This document shows positions 17,217 through 23,513 of a stretch of 28,122 nt of DNA, one piece after another; within the stretch, counting starts at the first letter, position 1, and every line of letters begins with the position of its first letter. The stretch covers positions 1-28,122 of the forward strand of contig CAZNLS010000024.1 in assembly GCA_964573895.1 (NCBI GenBank). Direction: 5' to 3'. This stretch comes from CAZNLS01 sp964573895. GTDB taxonomy: Bacteria; Acidobacteriota; Aminicenantia; UBA2199. Under the pieces are notes generated by a model. That model was not told the DNA's origin and made no database searches. It saw only the letters and a list, made by a program, of their open reading frames with translations. Position numbers and translations under genes: made by a program.

Positions 17217-17463
17217 AGTTGTTTTTCATTTTCAGGTCTGCAAGTTCATCACGAAGTCTTTTCATAATCTTTCTCAGTTCTGCTTCGTGCCCCTTCTCCT
17301 GTTCAGCCAGATCTGAAAAGAGCTCTTTAGCAGGACCGGATCTGAACTTTTGGACCGAACTCAAATAAAATTCTCGTGCGGAAATCTCTCTTGGGATGGA
17401 TATCAAAACTACTTCTATCATCATTTCAAGTTCTTTGATCTTCAATTTTGTATCTTCACCCAT
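17215..17463 (-). CDS. Half-size ferritin-like/rubrerythrin-like diiron protein (two-helix)
   Basis: An 82-residue, all-helical protein holding only one of the two ligand pairs of a ferritin-like bundle. Glu26 and Tyr33 ('REISAREFY') show the E-x6-Y spacing of rubrerythrin, and Glu56/His59 ('EQEKGH') match the E-x2-H ligands. A single helical pair can make a diiron site only by dimerising, as the encapsulated ferritins do. I prefer ATG at 17463, with GAGGTG four bases upstream, over an upstream GTG at 17481 that would add MFLRCF. It follows the cytochrome b5/DUF2231 gene by 30 bases and is likely co-transcribed. Iron binding and peroxide/oxygen reduction are inferred. No encapsulin shell gene is in the window. 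Confidence 0.8.
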   Translation of the reverse strand: MGEDTKLKIKELEMMIEVVLISIPREISAREFYLSSVQKFRSGPAKELFSDLAEQEKGHEAELRKIMKRLRDELADLKMKNN

Positions 17464-17493
17464 AAAACACCTCAAAAACACTCCGGGATAGTA

Positions 17494-18180
17494 TTATGCT
17501 GGCCATGTTATCTTTCCTCCATGATAACCGATTATAATCACAATCGGCAGACATATAAAAACTAAAAAATTATAGATATACATCTCTATTCCGGACGAGG
17601 CTGATATTCCGGGCATAGATATTCTTAGAATAACAGCAATAATCCCTACTACTATCAAAACAATGGATAAATATAATTTTATTTTAAATGTTTGTGTCAG
17701 GATTTTTTGATAATTGATCCACCAGCTGAAAATACCCGCAGCAGTTGCAGGTATTGATGTTATTACTGCAATTACTAGCGAATAAAATGCTGCATTTTCA
17801 AAAGAGACATTCCCAAAAATCAGAAAAAGTCCCTGCATAATAGAGGAAAAGAAGAAGAGCGCCATTGGATAATGAATCATTACCGGATGCGGATGAAATT
17901 TTCTGTAAAGCTCACGAAGTTTTTCAAGTTTTTCGAGCCCGGGATCATTCAAGACCTCTTCTTCCAGGGAATCAACAACTTTAATACGGCTCATTACGTC
18001 ATCCGCATGAGGAGCAACAGACATCTGATCAGTAAGATCTTCTCCCGCAAAATGCCTGTTTATATGTTTGCCTTCCTTCCAGAGTTTACTGCCTGTGACA
18101 TCATAAACTTTTCCTTTATAGGCAATATATGCGGATCGCCCTTCTTTACCGTCAAATTTCTTCAGTTCATCTTTGGTCAA
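17494..18180 (-). CDS. Cytochrome b5-like heme-binding domain fused to DUF2231 membrane domain
   Basis: The 228-residue protein has two parts. Residues 1-70 are a cytochrome b5-like domain of the short bacterial type ('SAYIAYKGKVYDVTGSKLWKEGKHINRHFAGEDLT', then 'APHADDVM'). Candidate heme histidines are 39, 43 and 58. After a charged linker (71-94) comes 'FHPHPVMIHYPMAL' (95-108), the signature start of DUF2231, with His96, His98 and His103 and four membrane helices to the end. A membrane redox carrier with heme in both halves is plausible but inferred. The start is TTG, well supported by GGAGG five bases upstream, and a consensus promoter lies just before. It is the lead gene of a pair with the half-ferritin and sits among rubredoxin and rubrerythrin genes. 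Confidence 0.88.
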   Translation of the reverse strand: MTKDELKKFDGKEGRSAYIAYKGKVYDVTGSKLWKEGKHINRHFAGEDLTDQMSVAPHADDVMSRIKVVDSLEEEVLNDPGLEKLEKLRELYRKFHPHPVMIHYPMALFFFSSIMQGLFLIFGNVSFENAAFYSLVIAVITSIPATAAGIFSWWINYQKILTQTFKIKLYLSIVLIVVGIIAVILRISMPGISASSGIEMYIYNFLVFICLPIVIIIGYHGGKITWPA

Positions 18181-18205
18181 AGATTCCTCCGGGGATTTTT
18201 CATTT

Positions 18206-18235
18206 TTATTATAATAAGCATAAAAAAAATGTCAA
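18206..18235 (-). promoter_or_regulatory. Strong promoter for the cytochrome b5/DUF2231 gene, with a 12-bp palindrome over the -10 box
   Basis: TTGACA (18235-18230), a 16-bp spacer, then TATAAT (18213-18208). The -10 box lies inside the perfect palindrome TTATTATAATAA (18206-18217), a plausible operator for a Fur/PerR-like or other repressor. The promoter is convincing; the operator is speculative. The upstream gap 18236-18333 shows only AT-rich sequence. Confidence 0.7.
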
Positions 18236-18333
18236 GAAATTAATGAAATGAAAATAGTTTTGATTCTCTATTTATCTAATAAACTTATTTAATATAGAAA
18301 AAGAATATTTAAAATTAATTCAAATTTCTTTTT

Positions 18334-18495
18334 TTAATCAGCTACAACGAACATATCTTTTCCTACACCGCATATAGGACAAACCCAGTCATCAGGAATA
18401 TCTTCAAATTTAGTACCGGGAGCAATCCCCCCGTCCGGATCTCCAACTTCAGGGTCATAGATATATCCGCAAGGTTCACATTCATATTTTTTCAT
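18334..18495 (-). CDS. Rubredoxin
   Basis: Small cytosolic one-iron electron carrier of 53 residues. The Fe(Cys)4 motifs are present: 'CEPCG' (Cys6, Cys9) and 'CPICG' (Cys39, Cys42). The typical rubredoxin core 'YIYDPEVGDPDGGIAPGTKFEDIPDDWVCP' lies between them, with the conserved aromatic and acidic residues. The first motif is C-x2-C as usual. AAGGAG lies five bases before the ATG. It is 70 bases downstream of the rubrerythrin-like gene on the same strand. A natural reading is that it supplies electrons to the diiron proteins encoded on either side, which lack their own rubredoxin domains. That functional link is inference; the family call is certain. Confidence 0.97.
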   Translation of the reverse strand: MKKYECEPCGYIYDPEVGDPDGGIAPGTKFEDIPDDWVCPICGVGKDMFVVAD

Positions 18496-18565
18496 TTTTT
18501 CTCCTTTGATATAGGCATATTACAATTATTTCAAAAATGATAACATATTAAAAAAAATTTTCAAT

Positions 18566-19021
18566 TTAATTTTCCTGGAAAAATTCTTTATCATATATTT
18601 TTTCAAAATGTAGTTTGTGTTTCAGTTCCTCCTGAGCAAGGCGCGTAAATATTTTTTTAAGCTTCGCATCAGCAATTTTTTTTTCCAGATTTGAATAGAG
18701 TCTGTAAGCTGCCTCTTCTCTCTTCATTGCAATTATTATTATATCCTGATAAGTCATCTCGGAAGATGGTTTTGAAGAGACGACATAGTCGCTGATCATA
18801 AGATTATCAACCTCTTGATCAAGTTCGATTGAATCTATTCCACCCTCTTTGATTGATTGAAGTGCCCTGGCATGACTTTCCTCCATCAGTTCATATTCAT
18901 GCAGCAGTTCCTTTTGACTCTTGAATTTAACTACATCCTGCATGTATCTGTAAAACTCAGCAGCCTCTTTTTCCCTATCAATTGCAAAATCAATTATTGA
19001 TTCAAAATTCTCCAAATTCAT
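18566..19021 (-). CDS. Rubrerythrin-like ferritin-family protein without rubredoxin domain
   Basis: The 151-residue four-helix diiron protein probably reduces peroxide or oxygen in the cytosol. Both halves carry complete ligand sets in rubrerythrin spacing. The first half has Glu17/Tyr24 ('DREKEAAEFY') and Glu47/His50 ('MEESH'). The second has Glu102/Tyr109 ('KREEAAYRLY') and Glu132/His135 ('QEELKH'). Classical rubrerythrin has a C-terminal rubredoxin domain; here the protein stops after the bundle and rubredoxin is the next gene. The ATG follows GGAGG by seven bases. It has its own consensus promoter. Ferritin-like iron storage is an alternative, but the ligand pattern fits rubrerythrin better. 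Confidence 0.9.
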   Translation of the reverse strand: MNLENFESIIDFAIDREKEAAEFYRYMQDVVKFKSQKELLHEYELMEESHARALQSIKEGGIDSIELDQEVDNLMISDYVVSSKPSSEMTYQDIIIIAMKREEAAYRLYSNLEKKIADAKLKKIFTRLAQEELKHKLHFEKIYDKEFFQEN

Positions 19022-19040
19022 TAGATTTCCTCCAAATCGG

Positions 19041-19069
19041 ATTATATATTATGACTTCTTATTTATCAA
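19041..19069 (-). promoter_or_regulatory. Promoter for the rubrerythrin-like gene
   Basis: TTGATA (19069-19064), a 17-bp spacer, then TATAAT (19046-19041). A short leader with GGAGG precedes the ATG at 19021. It is divergent from the promoter of the flavoprotein gene at 19178. Confidence 0.75.
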
Positions 19070-19124
19070 GATGTTATATCAAAACTTAGGCATTTATTTG
19101 TCTAAAATATATCCCGTATTCATC

Positions 19125-19153
19125 TTGACCGGTATTGTCGAATATGATAACAT
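19125..19153 (+). promoter_or_regulatory. Promoter for the dihydroorotate-dehydrogenase-like gene
   Basis: TTGACC (19125-19130), a 17-bp spacer, then TAACAT (19148-19153). AGGAGG lies in the following leader, five bases before the ATG. Confidence 0.6.
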
Positions 19154-19177
19154 TTTTTTTTAATTCAGGAGGACCGG

Positions 19178-20149
19178 ATGGCAGATTTGAAAACCAATTT
19201 TCTTGGACTTGAACTTAAAAATCCAATTATTGCAGGAAGTTCAAACTTAACCGGAACTATTGAAAATATTATCAAATTAGAGAATGCCGGTGCCGGAGCA
19301 GTTATCCTCAAATCTATTTTTGAAGAACAGATAATTAAAGAATCCGGACATCTAAGCAGTTCAAGCCCAGGGCATACCGAGGAATTTGATTATATTTCCC
19401 AATATACGAGGCAATTTAATGTTCAAAAATATATATCCCTGATCAGGGAGGCAAAACAGTCTGTAAAAATACCGGTTATTGCAAGCATAAATTGTATTTC
19501 GGACGGGGAATGGACAGATTTTTCAAAGAAGATAGAGTCTGCAGGAGCAGATGCATTGGAATTGAATATATTCATCCTTCCTTCTGATATCAACAGAGAA
19601 GGAAATGAGATTGAAAAAATTTACTTCAGGATTATCGAAAAAGTTCTTAATACGGTTGAAATCCCGGTTTCTATCAAAATCGGAAACTATTTTTCCGGTC
19701 TCGCAAATATGATTTATAAGCTTTCACATTCGGGAGTATCCGGTATAGTACTGTTTAACAGGTTTTACAGCCCTGATATAAACCCGGACAAAATGGAAGT
19801 CGTATCATCCGATATTTACAGCACTCCCAGAGAAAATTCGCTTGTATTGAGATGGATCGGAATTTTATCCGAAGATGTTAAATGCGACCTGATTTCATCA
19901 ACGGGGATTCATTCCGGAATTGATGTTTTAAAAAATATTCTGGTAGGTGCAAAAACAGTACAGGTTGTCAGTGCTCTTTACAATAACGGCATTGATCACA
20001 TCGAGAGAATGATTTCGGAACTTAATACATGGATGGATACTAATAATAAAACTTCTCTTGATGATATCCGTGGCAAACTTGCCAGGGGAAATGTTGAAAA
20101 CCCGGATATTTATGAACAGGTTCAATTCATGAAATATTTTTCGGACTAA
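19178..20149 (+). CDS. Dihydroorotate dehydrogenase-like flavoprotein (non-canonical PyrD family)
   Basis: A 323-residue TIM-barrel protein of the PyrD/FMN oxidoreductase family. The start 'LKTNFLGLELKNPIIAGSSNLTGT' (4-27) and 'NAGAGAVILKSIFEEQI' (36-52) match PyrD strands 1-2. 'PVIASIN' (99-105) and 'PVSIKIGNYF' (163-172, Lys167) are FMN-contact strands. 'DLISSTGIHSGIDVLKNILVGAKTVQVVSALY' (237-268) is the phosphate-binding end. The catalytic loop of true PyrD (N-x-S/C-C-P-N, with the base Cys or Ser) is replaced by 'ELNIFILPSDINREGNE' (128-144), with no Cys or Ser at the base position. Dihydroorotate oxidation is therefore doubtful. No other pyrimidine gene is nearby. AGGAGG precedes the ATG. 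Only one base separates its stop from the convergent sthA stop. Confidence 0.85.
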   Translation: MADLKTNFLGLELKNPIIAGSSNLTGTIENIIKLENAGAGAVILKSIFEEQIIKESGHLSSSSPGHTEEFDYISQYTRQFNVQKYISLIREAKQSVKIPVIASINCISDGEWTDFSKKIESAGADALELNIFILPSDINREGNEIEKIYFRIIEKVLNTVEIPVSIKIGNYFSGLANMIYKLSHSGVSGIVLFNRFYSPDINPDKMEVVSSDIYSTPRENSLVLRWIGILSEDVKCDLISSTGIHSGIDVLKNILVGAKTVQVVSALYNNGIDHIERMISELNTWMDTNNKTSLDDIRGKLARGNVENPDIYEQVQFMKYFSD

Positions 20150-20150
20150 A

Positions 20151-21575
20151 TTATTTAAGCCTGTTCAAACCGTTAAAGGCCGCAACCCGGTAAGCTTCTG
20201 CCCAGGTTGGATAATTAAAAATATTAGAAACAAAATATTCAATCGTGCCGTCAAATTCCATTACGATCTGACCTATATGAATTATCTCTGCCGCCTGATC
20301 CCCGATAATATGAATTCCGTGTATTTTTTTTGTTTCAGGATGAAAAAGTATCTTTAAAGCTCCGCGATCATCTCCTGATATTGCAGCTTTTGCAATTTCA
20401 TAATAGTATGCTATCCCGGCTTCATATGGAATATTTTTCTCAATCAACTCTTTTTCTGTAAGTCCGATAGATGATAATTCCGGGATAGAATATATTGCAA
20501 ACGGATAACTTTCGTCAATCCTGCAATTTTTATCCATACCGGAAAGATACCTTGCAGCAAGACGCCCCTGTTCAGCACTTGTAGAAGCAAGAGCAGGAAA
20601 TCCAATTACATCCCCGCATGCAAATATATGATCGGCTGTGGTTCTGAAACATTTATCAACTTTTATGGTTCCATTGCTATTTAATTCAACTCCCGTATTT
20701 TCAAGCTGTAGTGTTGAAACAGCCGGAATTCTTCCTTTGGAAAATAGTACCGCCTCAGCTCTGTAAACACTTCCGTCAACTGTAGTCACCTCTCCTTCAC
20801 CTGAATTGAGTCTGGAAATTTTTTTATATTCCTTTCCTAATTCAAATTTTACATTGAGGTCTTCATAGAAGCGCTTCAAAAGGTTGACAATATCATTATC
20901 GATATAGGGAAATATACTTTTATGCCTGTCAATTATTGTTACATCACAACCCAATGCTGCAAACATTCCCGAATACTCGGTACCTATCACACCTGCACCA
21001 TAAACAATCAAAGATTCTGGCAGTTTCTTTCTCTTATTATCAGCAGCAAAAATAAAATCGCTGTCATACACAACCGACTGATCAAACTCAATATCTTCCG
21101 GGCGCCTCGGAATTGTACCTGTCGCTATTACAAAATCAGCTCCGGATACTATTTCAGGTTTTTTTGTTCCTGCACTTTTTATGGAAATTTTTTCTCGGTT
21201 TACAAAAGAAGCCTCACCGTAAAGAATGTCAATTCCATTCCTCCTGAACTGGTTTTCAATCACTTTAATTTCATAATTCAGAATAGAGTTCACTTTTTCG
21301 GTTAAATCAAACAGTTCAACCATTTCTCTCGAATATCTGCTTGAACCATACACATATTTTCTCTTCAGGCCTTTAAGATATAGAACGGCCTCACGCAGAG
21401 TCTTGCTGGGAACTGTCCCGGTATGAAGCGATACACCGCCCGGTTTATATACTCTTTTATCTACTACTAAAACTTTTTTCCCGATTTTTGAGGATTGTAT
21501 TGCAGCCTTTTGACCAGCTGGTCCGCTTCCAATTACTACAACATCATACGATGATATTTTTTGCTTCCCAGACAC
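20151..21575 (-). CDS. sthA: Soluble pyridine nucleotide transhydrogenase (Si-specific NAD(P)+ transhydrogenase)
   Basis: An FAD protein that exchanges reducing equivalents between NADPH and NAD+ in the cytosol. The 474 residues have the dihydrolipoamide-dehydrogenase fold: FAD-binding 'GSGPAG' (16-21), NAD(P)-binding 'VYGAGVIGTEYSGMFAALG' and the second FAD motif 'FACGDVIGFPALASTSAEQGR'. The redox disulfide of that superfamily is absent: 'GGVSLHTGTVPSKTLREA' (46-63) has Ser and Thr where lipoamide dehydrogenase has Cys. That loss is the hallmark of the transhydrogenase group. The C-terminal His-Glu motif of lipoamide dehydrogenase is also missing ('AAEIIHIGQIVMEF'). The start is GTG, with only weak ribosome-binding sequence. 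It lies 13 bases after dsbD, probably in one operon. Confidence 0.9.
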   Translation of the reverse strand: MSGKQKISSYDVVVIGSGPAGQKAAIQSSKIGKKVLVVDKRVYKPGGVSLHTGTVPSKTLREAVLYLKGLKRKYVYGSSRYSREMVELFDLTEKVNSILNYEIKVIENQFRRNGIDILYGEASFVNREKISIKSAGTKKPEIVSGADFVIATGTIPRRPEDIEFDQSVVYDSDFIFAADNKRKKLPESLIVYGAGVIGTEYSGMFAALGCDVTIIDRHKSIFPYIDNDIVNLLKRFYEDLNVKFELGKEYKKISRLNSGEGEVTTVDGSVYRAEAVLFSKGRIPAVSTLQLENTGVELNSNGTIKVDKCFRTTADHIFACGDVIGFPALASTSAEQGRLAARYLSGMDKNCRIDESYPFAIYSIPELSSIGLTEKELIEKNIPYEAGIAYYYEIAKAAISGDDRGALKILFHPETKKIHGIHIIGDQAAEIIHIGQIVMEFDGTIEYFVSNIFNYPTWAEAYRVAAFNGLNRLK

Positions 21576-21588
21576 AGCTAGTCTCTGA

Positions 21589-23394
21589 TCACCTTTTGTC
21601 CATTATTTTTTCGGAAATGAATCTAAGAAACTTATCCTTTTTCAAGAAACCGGAAAACCTGTCTATCTCTTTTCCGCTGCTGTCAAAAAAAATTACTGTG
21701 GGCATTCCTATTATATTTAATTTGTCTCTTATTTTTTTATTCTCTTCACTACTTTCCGTAAAATCGAATTTTACATTTACAAAATCACTAATTACTTTAA
21801 GCACATCAGGGTCTGAAAATGTATATTCATCAAGTTCTTTACAGGCAACACACCAGTCTGCATAAGAGTCGGCCATTATAATCCTGTTTTCTTCGGAAGC
21901 TATTTTTTTTGCATTTTCCAGATCATAAAGCCATTTGGGATTATTTTTTAGTGAGACTGATTTTTCATTCTGATTAAAAATCGGTTTTTTGAAAAATGCT
22001 TCCTCAATTCCCCTGATGAAGAGAAAAGCTCCGATGATCACAATCAGAACAAGTATAAGTTTGAATAACTTACTTCTTATGATCTCCTTTTCGAGAGGTT
22101 TAAAAAGACCGGAAAATATTCCCACGGCTATTAGAAAAACTCCCCACAGAATATTAGACATAACTTCCGATACAATCAGGTTAAGGAAATATAATCCTCC
22201 ACCGATCAGTAGCACCGCAAAAAAATATTTGAAATAATCCATCCATTTTCCGCCTTTGGGCATAGATGAAATTGCACCGGAAAAAGTTCCTGCTATCAGA
22301 AATATAACTCCCAGTCCAAGTGAAAAAACAAAAGTCAGCCAGAAACCCAGGAGCAGATCCCCGGTTTGGCTAATATAAGAAAGTAGAGCAATAAGAACAG
22401 GCCCGACGCAGGGCGCTGCAATAATCCCGGATACTCCCCCCACTGTAAGAGCACCTAATATTTCACTTCTGTGTCCCTGCCTTACTTTTGATGATATTGA
22501 TGATGGTACGGGTATTTCAAAAAATCCTGCAAGACTAAGACCCATAATTATAAATATTGCAGCAATAACGGCAACAACCCAGGGATTTTGAAATGTAAGT
22601 CCCATCATAGATCCTGTCATAGCTGCAATTACACCCAGGATTGAATAAACAAAAGCCAGACCAAGAACAAAAAAGACAGATAGATACAAACCTTTGAATT
22701 TACTTTTTCCGCTTCGTGCTCCAACATAACCCATCACGATAGGAATAACAGGGTAGACACAAGGTGTGAAACTTGTAAGAAAACCTGCAAGAAAAATCAG
22801 AAGAAAAAGGAGGATGGATTTTTTTGCCAGTTCGTGCTTAATAGTCCTTAGAATCCAGGTTGAAAAATCTTCATCCTCAGTTTTATTTTTATCTTTTATA
22901 TTCGATACAACATTTTTTTGTGAGCTCTTTCCCTCTTTAAAATCGGAGGAAATAGTAACTTCTAATTGTTCCGAATCAGGAGGATAACAAACCTCTACCG
23001 GTTTTTCCTGGCAGACCTGGTATGAAACTTTAAAAACGACTTTGATCCCCTCTAAAGGAATTTTTTTAATAACATTCAGGTAGACCTTAACATCAAAATC
23101 CCCTTTAAAAACATTCTCCTCTCCGTAGGTAACTCCTTCGGGGAAAGTGACCCCTTTAATTCCGATATAATCATTTTTATCAATTTCAATCTTGAAGAAT
23201 CCATTTTTCAGATCAGTGATATGATTGTCAGGTTCAAGACTCAGGTTGAATATTATGATTCCCGCACGATTATCAACTTTCGCTTCGACTTTTGGTTTTG
23301 CAGCACTGTTATTTTCAAAAAGCTGGCCGAATGATAAAAAAGAAATTAAAAGAATCAGTGAAATGAATGTTAAAGATTTAATTAGATTTTTCAT
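21589..23394 (-). CDS. dsbD: Thiol:disulfide interchange protein DsbD (full-length, three domains)
   Basis: Carries electrons from cytosolic thioredoxin across the inner membrane to periplasmic thiol proteins. The 601 residues show a signal peptide (1-23) and an N-terminal alpha domain with Cys128 and Cys136 ('VCQEKPVEVC'). Eight or so membrane helices carry Cys212 in 'SFTPCVYP' and Cys329 in 'AAPCVGP'. The C-terminal thioredoxin-like domain has 'WCVAC' (Cys515/Cys518) and cis-Pro in 'GMPTV'. All six redox cysteines are present. The alpha-domain pair is C-x7-C, slightly wider than in E. coli DsbD. There is no Shine-Dalgarno sequence; a TATAAT box ends seven bases before the ATG, so the message is probably leaderless. 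It heads a two-gene operon with sthA. Confidence 0.96.
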   Translation of the reverse strand: MKNLIKSLTFISLILLISFLSFGQLFENNSAAKPKVEAKVDNRAGIIIFNLSLEPDNHITDLKNGFFKIEIDKNDYIGIKGVTFPEGVTYGEENVFKGDFDVKVYLNVIKKIPLEGIKVVFKVSYQVCQEKPVEVCYPPDSEQLEVTISSDFKEGKSSQKNVVSNIKDKNKTEDEDFSTWILRTIKHELAKKSILLFLLIFLAGFLTSFTPCVYPVIPIVMGYVGARSGKSKFKGLYLSVFFVLGLAFVYSILGVIAAMTGSMMGLTFQNPWVVAVIAAIFIIMGLSLAGFFEIPVPSSISSKVRQGHRSEILGALTVGGVSGIIAAPCVGPVLIALLSYISQTGDLLLGFWLTFVFSLGLGVIFLIAGTFSGAISSMPKGGKWMDYFKYFFAVLLIGGGLYFLNLIVSEVMSNILWGVFLIAVGIFSGLFKPLEKEIIRSKLFKLILVLIVIIGAFLFIRGIEEAFFKKPIFNQNEKSVSLKNNPKWLYDLENAKKIASEENRIIMADSYADWCVACKELDEYTFSDPDVLKVISDFVNVKFDFTESSEENKKIRDKLNIIGMPTVIFFDSSGKEIDRFSGFLKKDKFLRFISEKIMDKR

Positions 23395-23401
23395 AATAGG
23401 G

Positions 23402-23432
23402 ATTATATATCAACTTGAAACACTATTGTCAA
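23402..23432 (-). promoter_or_regulatory. Promoter for dsbD-sthA
   Basis: TTGACA (23432-23427) is perfect. The -10 is either TATATA (23409-23404, 17-bp spacer) or the overlapping TATAAT (23407-23402, 19-bp spacer). Only 7-9 bases separate it from the dsbD ATG at 23394. Confidence 0.7.
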
Positions 23433-23476
23433 TTCATTTAAATTTTTCATCAAAAAAATTTCATATTTGTTTAATT

Positions 23477-23505
23477 TTGACTGAAATCCGTATTAAAGAT
23501 ATAAT
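23477..23505 (+). promoter_or_regulatory. Strong promoter for the plsC-prc pair
   Basis: TTGACT (23477-23482), a 17-bp spacer, then a perfect TATAAT (23500-23505). The ATG at 23514 follows after eight bases (ATTTAAGG), so the transcript should have a leader of three bases at most. It shares a 119-bp gap with the divergent dsbD promoter. Confidence 0.8.
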
Positions 23506-23513
23506 ATTTAAGG

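Noticed and set aside
17464..17481. GTG at 17481 as start of the half-ferritin gene
   Set aside because: It would add MFLRCF with no ribosome-binding site. ATG 17463 has GAGGTG at good spacing, and that sequence overlaps the six extra codons.
19178..20149. True pyrD (pyrimidine biosynthesis)
   Set aside because: The catalytic base loop is replaced and there is no pyrimidine gene context.
20151..21575. Dihydrolipoamide dehydrogenase
   Set aside because: Both redox cysteines and the C-terminal His-Glu catalytic motif are missing, and no 2-oxo-acid dehydrogenase genes are nearby.
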